Below the pieces are notes generated by a model. It searched no databases. It was given only the letters and a program-made list of their open reading frames with translations, and had not been told where the DNA came from. 64,000 nucleotides of DNA, taken from NCBI GenBank assembly GCA_964017065.1, contig OZ024785.1, positions 2,871,142 through 2,935,141 of the forward strand, in the 5' to 3' direction. This stretch comes from Haliclona indistincta (taxonomy: Eukaryota > Porifera > Demospongiae > Haplosclerida > Chalinidae). Both the position numbers and the translations under genes were made by a program. Below are positions 43,955 through 64,000 of this stretch, one piece after another. Numbering within the stretch: position 1 is the first letter of the stretch; the number at the start of each line of letters is the position of its first letter.

Positions 43955-46019
43955 ATGAAATCGGCAATCGTGATTCTTTTTATATGGATGACATGTATAA
44001 ATGCTGGTAAGCGTTAGTACTAGCTGACAATAATAAGATTATAACACGTATCAGAAGGTCCGGTATCACTGACTACCCTGGGAGGAACGAATGCTCTGTT
44101 TCATTGTAATGGAAGTGGTACTGTTCTAGCATGGCAAGTAGATGGATTACCACTGAATCACCAAAACATTGTGGATCGAGAAATAACTGAACATACAATA
44201 ACATCATCATCAGGCGCAATACAGTCCACTCTCACAGTACCAGCAACATCAGAGAATGATGGCACTACTGTGCAATGCTTTATTGGTCCATCTTTGTTCA
44301 GTTTGACATTAATCGGCAACTCCTCTACTCTCACTGTATTGCCAGGTTTAGTGTATGTTACTACAATACATATTAAAGGTTACTATGAGTCTACAGGTAT
44401 TGGTCCGGTCATCAATGTGAGGTTCAGTGTTTCATTCATCAGTCTATTGTGGGATCCTCCAGCAACTGCTGGTGTACTCAGTGGTCTCTCCTATATAGTG
44501 ATTGTGATGAACAGCAACACTGGTCAAGTGGTTGTCAGTGACACTACCACCAACACCAACTATCCATTGCCTCCGCTCCCGTCATGTCAGTACTACACAG
44601 CTAATGTGACAGCATTCTCATCTCAGCATCGTAGTGAGAGTGTAGTTATTGGACAAAGACAAGGAGGTGAGTTGTTTCAGGAGTAATTAATTCCAGTTGA
44701 ACTTGATACTAGCATTTAATTTTCCAGAAATCTTCATTTTAACATCAAGTCAAGATATTGATGTTACGCGTAAAGACAATACTTCCATCATGTTGTCAGT
44801 TCATCTTAACCTGGAGGTATGATATAACAGCTATGATATTGTAAGTATAGTTTATTATAATGTTATTGTAGGTATTGGATGGTTTACCTTGTTTTGGTCA
44901 GATGCTAAAATTTCAGACTTATCCACGAGATGATGTATCTAATATCACTGACCATTCTGAGGTGATGATTTCTGGGAGAGGAGATCATGTATTTCCTATC
45001 ATTGTTATCAAAAGCAAAGTGCTATGCACTGCTGCCATCAGTCTTATTGCAAATGATGCTGTTTTTGGAGTTTTGAATCTAAATTTCAGTGAGTATTCCA
45101 CAGCTGTATAGCGTGCTGCACATGCACTGGTTCATATTCAGGTACGTTTGATGTCCAAAGCTGTAATATTTACACATCTACTGATCAAAGCTCTATAATG
45201 GTGGAGTGTAGATTTGCTGTTAATTCAACAGCACTGTCAGGAATTGTTGTGATAAAGGATGAACACGATCAACCAATTAAAGAAAAGGAATTGAACATCA
45301 AACATGGAAACAATATGAAATCAGTGAATATTACGGATCTACCAACAGGAAACTACAGTGTGTCTGTGTATGATGATATGGAAGACAATCAACCTGCTTA
45401 TCAACATCCGGAGTTTTTGAAAATTGTTGCACATAGTCCAACACCTACTCCATCAACTACTGTTGTTCATACAGGTACAACATGTTGTTGCATTGCTGTA
45501 ATGCTGTTTATATTATTATGATATCTCTTCTAGAAACAGCTATTGCTGAAAGTTCACTTGTGCATGGTACAGTACACAATAGTTCTTCTCCTGGCCCTAC
45601 CATGACTATGACCATAACACCGTGTAGGCTTATAAGTATAGCTTGTGATTATAACTTTCTTTCATGTTATTGTTGTTTATGTGTGCAGATAGTTTTCCTT
45701 CTATCGCCATAGCTGCTATTGCTACTGGGCTTAGTCTAATACTGCTACTAATTGGGATCATTACTATAGTGTGTGCAGCAGTTATTATGAACAAAAATAA
45801 TAAGGACAGAGGTATTATAATCTTTTGTTTCCAAATTTCGACTCAATTTTTCCACTAGGTGTTATTGATCATGTTCCAGTTGATGATAATCCTGCTTACA
45901 TCACAATGAAGAGGATCACCTTGAACAAGAACACTGCTTATGAGACTGTTACTGTAGCTACTGGTGATTATGAGACTATCAACACTAGTGATTATGAGAA
46001 TGTTAACATTCTCAGTTGA
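43955..46019 (+). CDS. Receptor gene F: intact Ig/FN3 receptor with tyrosine tail (541 aa)
   Basis: Exons 43955-44006 (signal MKSAIVILFIWMTCINA), 44055-44345 (Ig), 44397-44666 (FN3-like), 44728-44816, 44872-45088, 45142-45474, 45534-45623 (stalk), 45689-45811 (transmembrane) and 45859-46019 (tail). They total 1626 bp in one frame. Ig: LFHCNGSG, LAWQVDG, NDGTTVQC. FN3: LLWDPPATAG, YYTANVTAF. Helix: SLILLLIGIITIVCAAVIM. The tail has DDNPAYITM, TAYETV, GDYETI and SDYENV. The Ig-FN3 intron is 51 bp, frame-neutral and stop-free, with a weak GTTTAG donor, so retention would still give a protein. The membrane-proximal module (TSTDQSSIMVECRF) is clearly more diverged than in the other genes. AATAAA lies 10 bp after the stop. 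Confidence 0.88.
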
Positions 46020-46355
46020 GTATAAGTTAATAAATTCTGAGCTTTTTTTTAATGAAGCCATTCACTGAAACAATGTATCCCTGCAAAATTCATAATAGCT
46101 GGATGACATGGAGCTGTTATACTGAACAACTCGATATCTGGTCTGGCCTTTTATTTATTATAATAAGTTATAAAGAGGCGTGGTTTTGCGCTTGTTGCGC
46201 ATTGCGCGGGAAAATTTTGGAACCCTAAAGCTGACGCAAGATCTCATGTAGAATCATGGGCGAGGGAGTCCTAGCTATAAAATTCGAGTCTAGTAGGCCC
46301 AAGAACCACAGGTTCATACTGAATCGTCGTTGTTGGACTAGTCTGATGATAGACA
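46020..46355. other. Spacer between genes F and H with a relict H-type terminal exon
   Basis: CATAATAGCTGGATGACATGG and GAGCTGTTATACTGAACAAC at about 46088-46130 resemble the H last exon, with changes. The rest holds the H upstream region, including a GC-rich TTGCGCATTGCGCGGG segment near 46190. Confidence 0.5.
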
Positions 46356-56515
<10,160 letters not shown>

Positions 56516-56639
56516 CACAATACACAGAATTTAGCTGTTATTTATTCAAACAATCCACATTCTGTAAACAATTCACTTCAGTAATATGTATGTACTGTAT
56601 ACTGGCTTATGTAAACATGAAAACAATGATCCATAACTT

Positions 56640-56701
56640 AGTTATTTCTGTGAGCTCCTCCTACACTGCACGAACATTCTTAGTCGATAAGGAGTTTGAT
56701 C
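56640..56701 (+). promoter_or_regulatory. 5' flank of gene I shared with gene E
   Basis: CACTGCACGAAC(A/G)TTCT and GTCGATAAGGAGT(C/T)TGATC occur immediately before the ATG in both genes (42845-42875 and 56670-56701). Shared by segmental duplication; possible 5' UTR. Confidence 0.4.
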
Positions 56702-58598
56702 ATGAAATCAACAGTGATGATTCTTTATGTATGGATGATGTGTTCAAATACTTACGGTAGGTTATGACATGAGATGATTCTTAGCTAGGCATGTATCTCT
56801 GATTGTACACAGTTATGGCTACAGAGGGTCCAGTGTCAGTGACTACCCTTGAAGGACTAAATGCTCAGTTCAACTGTGCTGGTAGTGGTACTGTTCTGGT
56901 GTGGGAAGTAGATGGATTACCAATTACTGACCAAAGCATTGGGAATAGAGGAATAACTGATGATACAGTATCATCATCATCAGGCACAGTACAGTCCACT
57001 CTCACTGTACCAGCAACACTAGTGAACAATGGCACTACTGTACGATGTTTCATTGGTCTATCATTGATCAGTTTAGCAGTAGTCGGCAACTCCTCTACTC
57101 TCACTATACTGTCAGATATTGGTCCAGTCCTCAATTTGAATTTCACTCCATCATTCAGCTCTATACTGTGGGATCCTCCAGCAACTGCTGGTGTACTCAA
57201 TCTATTGTTCTCTTACAATGTGATTGTGATGAACATGAACACTAGCGAAGTGATTGTCAGTGACACTACTACCAACACCATCTATCCACTACCTCAGCTC
57301 AAGTCATGTCAGTACTACACAGCTAATGTGACTGTGTTTTATAAAGACCACTTTGGAGATAGTGTGGTTACTGGACAAAGAACACCAGGAGGTAAGTGTT
57401 GTTTTGCTTGTGTAAACTTTATTACTAAATTTCTTTAGATAACTATCAATTTGGTAGCCTATCAGATGCTATTGTTGCCAGTTACAATGAAACTCATTGT
57501 ACTGTATCTCTTACAGTCACTATACGGGTAAGCCGTGTACATGTAACATAATTTGAATTTTGATACACTTTTTAGAAAATTGGTACAGTTGTGTGCCCCG
57601 ATCAAAATCTGATGTCTATAACAATGGATGACGGTTCTAAAAGGACCCTTGCTACATATGAGAAAAATAACATAACAGATGGTGAAATGCAGTATCAAGT
57701 ATTTGTTGAAAGTGGGTTTATCTGTATAAGTGAAGTAAAGATTGTCACGGAACAAGGTGATGAAGTAGGAATGAAAAAAGCTTCTTTTAGTGAGTTGAAT
57801 TCATTATAGGAGTATTTATTTATTGTAAAATAAAACTTCTTGTAGGTTCTTTTAATGTACAAAGCTGTTTCGTATCCAGTGACCAGCACACTAGCTCCAT
57901 ACTAGTGGAGTGTACATTTGCCATCAATTCAACAGCACCAGGGATTGTAGTGATACAAGATGACCAGAGTCAATATACCATCAACAAGACACTGCAGAGA
58001 CTGCTGCAGGACATTGATAAAGGATCTGTCAACATTACTGGTCTACCAGCAGGAGAGTATAGTGTGAGAGTGTATGACAACAGTCCAGCTACTGACAGCA
58101 CTAGTGCTGCATATCAGTATTCTCAGTTAGTACACATTATGAGACTATCTAGTCCTAGTTCAATGAAAGTTTTATCAACACACATTGATACTGCTTACAC
58201 TCCTGGTAAGGTACTTTACTCATGTTGTATACAAATAGCTGTTGTTGTTCCTACACAGTGACTGAGAATGTCAACAACAACACAATCATTTTAGCTTCCT
58301 CCATTACTACTGGACTACTGTTGGTGCTGGTCATCACGATATTGACTGTGGTAATCATTACTACTTTAACAATTGTTAGACTAAAGCAACACAGAGGTAA
58401 CGTCTTTTTGCATTGTAAACACGGTACTGTTTCAAAGCAGTAGGAGGTGCTACAGGTGTTATTGATCATGTTCCAGTTGATGATAATCCTGCTTACATCA
58501 CAATGAAGAGGATCACCTTGAACAAGAACACTGCTTATGAGACTGTTAATATAACTGAGACTATCAATACAAGTGCAGTTTATGAGACTGTATTATAA
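56702..58598 (+). CDS. Receptor gene I: intact Ig/FN3 receptor with fused Ig-FN3 exon (525 aa)
   Basis: Exons 56702-56756 (signal MKSTVMILYVWMMCSNTY), 56813-57391 (Ig and FN3 in a single exon), 57439-57527, 57576-57789, 57846-58205 (membrane-proximal module), 58259-58396 (transmembrane) and 58456-58598 (tail). Total 1578 bp, all in phase. Ig: NCAGSGTVLVWEVDG and NNGTTVRC. The intron between Ig and FN3, present in all other copies, is precisely absent (SDIGPVLNLNF). The separate stalk exon is missing too, so the module leads directly into VTENVNNNTIILAS and the helix TGLLLVLVITILTVVIITTL. The tail has NPAYITM, TAYETV and VYETVL but lacks the GDYETI and SDYENV pair seen in F. Confidence 0.88.
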
Positions 58599-59256
58599 GT
58601 GACTGTTAACATGAACCATTAGAAAATTAATTACATTCTTGGTTCTTAAGAAAGGGAGCATGCTATTATAGTTCCGCGGAATAATCACATCATCACAGTT
58701 TTCAATGCTTGATTGAAGATCTATTTTCTCCATGAATCAGCACCTACTTTGCACAATAATAAGGAGCCACTTGTCTCCTTTTAATAGCTTAATCACAACA
58801 GCTAATCACTCCTTGATACAGTAAAATTATAGTCAACATGTTACTATAATCAAATGCTGTCTCAACCATGCCCAGTAATTGTAACTCAACCTGCACCAGC
58901 TGTGAAAATTTTTATTCAGATACCTTCATCAAACGTATTAGTTTGTTCACTGACTCACACGCAAATGACACAAACTTGTGTCATTTGCGTCACATACAAG
59001 TATGGACATATTTGTATGTCCATATTGTCTCCTTTAGCAGAATCATCAACAACTACAGTAAATGTTGTCAGTAATCACTTCAGAGAAACAACTCGCACCA
59101 GTAGTAAATAAACCTGATTAGACAGTTTCACAAACAACACCGAAGATAAATCAACATCTGTGTAAGCAACTACATCAATAGGCAACGATCAATACCTAGA
59201 CTATGTATGTGTGTCACTGTGTGGGTGTGTAGAATTGAGTAATTTTTTTCTAACAG
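58599..59256. other. Spacer with two perfect hairpins
   Basis: ACGCAAATGACACAA (58959-58973) pairs perfectly with 58976-58990 across a two-base loop. TATGGACATA (59001-59010) pairs with 59015-59024. A plus-strand frame spans 58854-59111 without recognisable domains; its end (ESSTTTVNVVS) looks like receptor stalk sequence but cannot be tied to a gene. Confidence 0.6.
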
Positions 59257-59470
59257 AAGGACGTACCACCATCTGATCCAGCTGAAGAGGTAAGGCTTTG
59301 CATAAATAACAACACTACTTTGTACATGTGAAGTTACAGTCTTGATTATTGTGCTGCTGTATAATAGTAGTATTCCTCTTCTACATGTTCAGGATGAAGA
59401 GTCTTATTTTACTGCTATGGGAAAGGAAGTGTCTAAGAAATCCAAGTCTCAATCATATTTTGTCAAATAG
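59257..59470 (+). pseudogene. Orphan pair of 3' exons resembling the H-type terminus
   Basis: Exon-like 59257-59289 (KDVPPSDPAEE, 33 bp, acceptor TAACAG, donor GTAAGG) and 59393-59470 (DEESYFTAMGKEVSKKSKSQ ending YFVK and TAG). Sizes and phases (0-0, then a terminal exon of 78 bp) match the last two exons of gene H (33 and 75 bp). No upstream exons of such a gene are evident between 58599 and 59256, so this is probably the stump of a lost H-like gene, or the unidentified 3' end of an alternative transcript of gene I. Confidence 0.5.
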
Positions 59471-59693
59471 AATTTTTCAAAATAGAATTCACCATAATAC
59501 ATTTACAGGATTTATTTATTGTTATCAACCAGATATTAACATAGCTCATGATCTATGGTTCATGAAATCTACAGTTAGGAAAACAGTTATGTTTACTTAG
59601 CTCAATACGTAGGAGGATAAGGGACAAGCCCCTCCTCCTCTGTGTTTGTACATGTATGCATTTTCTTGAACTCAAGTTGACAGCCAAGCAGCC

Positions 59694-62302
59694 ATGTATA
59701 CTGTGTTCCTCTGCTTCTTGATCGTGAGTACAACTACTAGCCATAGTTCAGCTGCTGGTAATTATTATTATAGTCATGGAGCGAGACAAGGTTCTTTGAT
59801 TTCTATCCTATAGCACTCACAGAGGGTCCAGTATCAGTGAGTGCACTGGTTGGAGAGAATGCTCTGTTCCACTGTAATGGTAGTGGTTTTGCTATAGTAT
59901 GGATAGTGGATGGATTAATAGCAACTGATTTTAGTATTACTGATCGAGGAATTGTTCAAAGTATCAAGACATCATCAAGCACAGTACAGTCCACTCTCAC
60001 TGTACCAGCAACACTAGTGAACAATGGCACTACTGTACAGTGTGTGATCTATCCTGGTGAGGTGACCAGTAACAATGCTACACTGACTGTTCTCCCTATA
60101 CCTGGTGTGCCTATGGTACATGTTTTGATAACTGATCATACTTCATACTGTTTCTAAGGTATTGGTCAAGTTCGTAATGTCAGGTTCACTTCATCACTCA
60201 GTGACGTACAATGGGATCCTCCATTGACTGCTCTGAGTGGTCTCATGTATAAGGTCACTACGATGAACGTAAACACAGGTCAAATTGTTGTCAATGAAAC
60301 TACCAATAACACCAGTTCTCCACTGCCTCCTCTTCAGTTTTGTCAGAATTACATTGTTAATGTGACAGTATTCTCATCTCAGCAACAAGGTGATAGTGTG
60401 GTTACTGATCTGAGACTGCCAGGAAGTGAGTGTGTTGGCTGTGTACTGCTCTGTGTGAGTGAATGTGTTTATTTTATAGATCACTATCAATTTAAAACTA
60501 TATCTACAAAGATTATCTTCAGAGAATCTTCAGCTGCTGAATTCCTTGTCACACTACGTGTAACAGTATGTTAGATCCAGTACGTAGTTTCAAATTTAAA
60601 TTATTGTTTATTTTCCAGCTAACAGGTTTCCCTTGTCCTGATCAGAGACTAACAGCTCAGTCGTACCCTCAATCCAACACATCTGATATCACTAACCATC
60701 CTGAGCTAGTGATAATGAGCAGTGGAGATATTGTATACTCCATCACTACTGGTATTGAGAGGAAGCAACACTACACAGCTACTATCAGCCTTACTGGTAA
60801 TGAAGGGATTGTACAAGAGTTGCCTTTAACATTTAGTGAGTTAGTCTTGTGTTATGATACTATAATTGTTTTTGATGATGATAATCATGATAAAGGTACG
60901 TTTGCTGTTCAAGACTGTGAAGTATCCAGTGACCAGCACACTAGTTCCATACTAGTGGAGTGTACATTTTCCATCAATTCAACAGCACCAGGGATTGTAG
61001 TGATACAAGATGACCAGAGTCAATATACCACCAACAAGACACTGCAGAGACTGCTGCAGGATAGTGATAAAGGATCTGTCAACATTACTGGTCTACCAGC
61101 AGGAGAGTATAGTGTGAGAGTGTATGACAACAGTCCAGCTACTGACAGCACTAGTGTTGCATATCAGCATTCTCATTTAATACACATTATGAAACTACCT
61201 AGTGCTAGTTCAATGAATGTTTTATCAACACACATTCATACTGTTTCCACTCCTGGTATGGTACTTTACTCATGTTGTATACACATAGCTGTTGTTGTTA
61301 GTTCACAGTGACTGAGAATGTCAACAACAACAACAACAACATAATTGGGGCGAGCCTGAGCGAGCCCCACATTGATTGGCACAATGGCCCACGCGGCGGG
61401 GAATGTATCTGGCTGGCTATCTGTCACGGGGTAGCGTTTGTCCTTTTCAATGTTCCCGAGAACTAGGAAACGCCCTCTTTAGCACGTGCGCACATTATAA
61501 TTGGCGCTTGGTTTCAAACAAGCTGATATTACCTGGCATTCTGGCAATGACGCAGATGACTCAGGGACGACAACAACAGAGATCAGAGACACCTGAAAAG
61601 CAACAACTTTATACGACAAGGCCGCTACCAGAAAGTCACCCGATGAACCTGAAAGCTGACGTGAAGCGACAAAAAGAATATCAAAGGGCCTACCGGAGAC
61701 GCCGGCGGAAAGCAGTAGCTGCAACAGAGCAAACAGTAACTTAGGTACGTCTAATGAGCTCGTGTGTGATCGCAGTAGAGCCTGCAGTGAGTGAGGAGAC
61801 CGAGGAAGTCACTCATCTGACAAAAGTCACTCATCTCATCTTCCGGTACATTGGCCTAAGCAAGGAATACGCTCAGCAAGAGATAATTGGAGAAACTGCA
61901 CCATATCTGCACTGATTCTATTCACCATCAACAAACCCATTAGCGCTGTTAAATATTAACATTATAGCACAGAAATCTGTGGTGAAACTGGTGTTCACAT
62001 AATACAGACTTATCTACTAAAAATAATCTGGACTCACCACATAACCTGGTGCAAATAATAATTATAATTTATGTTATACACTAACAAGGCTAAATTATTA
62101 TAATTTATGTTATACACTAACAAGGCTAAATTATATCAATGCTCAGGCTCGCCCCTGCCATTCCATGAATGTACTAGTTATACTAGCTTCCTCCATTACT
62201 GTTGGTGCTGCTCTTCATGTACCAGTTGATGATAATCCTGCTTACATCACAATGAAGAGGATTACCTTGAACAAGAACACTGCTAGTACTGCTTATGAAT
62301 GA
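59694..62302 (+). pseudogene. Receptor gene J: Ig/FN3 receptor with membrane exon destroyed by a transposon
   Basis: Exons 59694-59757 (signal, ending FLIVSTTTSHSSAA), 59814-60104 (Ig), 60159-60425 (FN3-like), 60480-60565, 60619-60835 and 60896-61255 (membrane-proximal module) are intact and in frame for 428 codons. The next exon starts at 61309 (VTENVNNN) and breaks at 61346, where an 809-bp transposon sits. Right of it are TIC-like LASSITVGAA sequence and then, with the intervening intron and helix deleted, HVPVDDNPAYITM and a premature TGA at 62300-62302 after TAYE. The ectodomain is closest to gene D (VQWDPPLTALSG, SNTSDITNHPELV). A secreted ectodomain remains possible. Confidence 0.85.
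61347..62155. mobile_element. Inverted-repeat transposon inside gene J
   Basis: GGGGCGAGCCTGAGC at the left end and its exact complement at the right end (62141-62155). No clear target duplication. Inside, a frame ending about 61744 has a basic stretch (KRQKEYQRAYRRRRRK) and no recognised transposase. Near 62060-62135 a 38-bp segment (TTTATGTTATACACTAACAA) is tandemly duplicated. Confidence 0.8.
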
Positions 62303-62521
62303 GACTGTCAATAACGAATTGCAGCATAGTATGAGCAGTATGAGTCATCAGTATTCAAAAGGCGCGGGTTCTTGCGTAATAACGTATAACGCAATAATTT
62401 GGCACGCCCATCGTTTAAGCAGCGTCTATTTGTGCTGAGCTAGCATCAGCCGCGCCCGGCGCCCGAACACTGCCGAACCAGCTGTCAGTCACACCAGGAT
62501 AGGAGTAGTCAGTAACTAAAG

Positions 62522-63395
62522 ATGTTACTAGTATCTCGGATGTTAGTCTGTATAGCCACACTCTATATAACTGTTGCCAATACTGCCTGTAAGTGAATTC
62601 TTCAAATTTTACGTAATCTCCTTTGATTTTCTCTCTTCTCCTCTAGCACTCACAGAGGGTCCAGTGTCAGTGAGTGCATTGGTTGGAGAGAATGCTCTGT
62701 TCTACTGTAATGGTAGTGGTATCACTATTGTATGGATAGTGGATGGATCTTTAGCAACTGACTCTATCATTGCGGATCGAGGAATCACTGCTACTCCAAT
62801 GACATCATCAGGCACAGTACAGTCCACTCTCACTGTACCAGCAACACTAGAGAACAATGGAATTACTGTACAGTGTGTGATCTATCCTGGTGAGGTGACC
62901 AGCAACAATGCTACTCTGACTGTTCTTCCTGGTAAGCAATACTAATACTTATCATGTAGACTTATCATCATTGTGATAAACAGGTATTGGTCGAGTAATA
63001 AATGTGAGGTTTACTGATTCATTGAGCAGGATCATGTGGGATCCTCCAGTGACTGCTGGTGTACTAAGTGATTTGTTTTATGAAGTAACTGTAATGAACG
63101 ACAATACTGGTGAAATGGTTGTCCGTGAAAATACTAACAACACTTTTTGCCCGTTGACTGGTCTTAAGTCATGTCAGTACTACACAGCTAATGTGACAGC
63201 ATTCTCATCTCAGCATCGTAGTGAGAGTGTGGAAATTGGACAGAGAGTACCAGGAGGTGAGTGGGCTCATAACTTTTGCATTTTAATGTGTCAACTTTAA
63301 TAGAATACTATGGTCTGGAAATTGTATCACAGTTTTTTGTAATCAGCTACAATAGTTCTCATTCTTCTGTTACTTTCACTGTTATTATACAAAAG
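62522..63395 (+). CDS. Receptor gene K: Ig/FN3 receptor, 5' part
   Basis: Exons 62522-62588 (signal MLLVSRMLVCIATLYITVAN), 62647-62931 (Ig: LFYCNGSG, IVWIVDG, NNGITVQC), 62984-63256 (FN3-like: IMWDPPVTAG, YYTANVTAF) and 63304-63395 (EYYGLEIVSQFFVIS), 239 codons with correct phases. The following CPDQ-type exon, expected within about 60 bp, is not found in the last 600 bases, so either a long intron follows or the gene is truncated. Subtype features place the Ig near A, B and J. Confidence 0.82.
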
Positions 63396-64000
63396 GTAAG
63401 CAAAAATAATAATTAATAATCCTAAATTCATTACAATGTCATAATTATCATTGCTGCTTGGCAATGAATTATAATTGCAACATAAATTTGCCTGGGCATC
63501 ATCAAATGTTGTTTTCACTGAAGTTTGTACCAGTATTAGCCCAGAACCTAGGACTTTCACTGAGGGCCACGCCACTGTGCTGTAGCTGTATCTACTTTTG
63601 TTACAAAATTTCTGAATTTTAATTTCATAATCTATTGCAAACACCATAGCAAACATCAACAACATTATTCTCTCCTCTTTTTATAAGATACATAATAGTA
63701 AACAAAAAGTTTTAATGTTTATGTACAGACATTAATAGCTTTTGGAAGTGTTTACTGTTGATAGTAGTTCTTCTCTCCTTGTCCCCACACCACTAGTATA
63801 CACTGCTGGGTATGGTCTCCATTACTAGTGTATCTGATGGGTTGAGTATCAGTACACTGCAGTAGACACAGAACATTGCGATGCATCTAGTTTATTAGGA
63901 ATTCTAGTCATCTAGTCACTAGGGATTCCTAACATTTTTTGTTTTCAGCTGAAAGCGTCACCGTGTAAACGCAGCCTCATTTACACAAGGCTAAACCACA
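63396..64000. other. Unassigned sequence downstream of gene K exon 4
   Basis: No receptor exon recognised. A short GGTATACACTGCTGGG-like duplicated phrase (ACTAGTATACACTGC and ACTAGTGTATCTGATG) occurs near 63790-63840. The end contains GTGTAAACGCAG, resembling the GTGTGAACGCAG terminus of the element at 1582-2085. Confidence 0.4.

Noticed and set aside
61376..61744. 122-residue frame with an Arg-rich end as a transposase or bZIP
   Set aside because: The basic run is short, no leucine zipper or catalytic motif follows, and the frame lies in a small non-autonomous element.

Overview
The window is eukaryotic and most consistent with a marine invertebrate, probably a demosponge. It is AT-rich, its genes are cut into many short GT-AG exons by introns often only about 45-60 bp long, and it is crowded with foldback elements, short inverted-repeat transposons, minisatellites and retroelement remains. 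A 200-base run of N marks an assembly gap. The species is my inference; no single sequence proves it.

The main content is a tandem cluster of paralogous single-pass receptor genes. I reconstructed ten members or remnants by joining exons so that splice sites and reading phase agree: A (minus strand, runs off the left edge), B, C, D, E, F, H, I, J and K (plus strand, K runs toward the right edge). The common plan is signal peptide, Ig domain, fibronectin-III-like domain, two further Cys-containing beta-type modules, an optional stalk, a transmembrane helix, and a tyrosine-rich tail carrying NPAYITM, TAYETV, DYETI and DYENV motifs. F (541 aa) and I (525 aa) are intact end to end. C has a one-base frameshift in its transmembrane exon. 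D is split by an 8.2 kb retroelement. E is an Ig-domain fragment. J lost its membrane exon to a transposon. B lacks a recognisable membrane exon. H (911 aa over 13 exons) is a divergent relative with a proline-rich, repeat-bearing cytoplasmic region and a different tail.

Layout: 1-1.5 kb gene A; 1.5-8.8 kb foldback elements, tandem repeats and the gap; 8.9-12.8 kb gene B; 13-26.8 kb repeats, including hAT transposase remains and a decayed DIRS-like tyrosine-recombinase retroelement; 26.9-46 kb genes C, D (stretched by nested insertions), E and F; 46.4-56.5 kb gene H with microsatellite-filled introns; 56.7-64 kb genes I, J and K.

The architecture suggests cell-surface recognition with intracellular signalling. 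The Ig domain varies most in one central stretch, while the membrane-proximal module and tail are nearly identical between most copies. That is the pattern expected of a birth-and-death recognition family homogenised by gene conversion. An allorecognition or immune role is an inference by analogy (for example with cnidarian Alr genes) and is not shown by the sequence.
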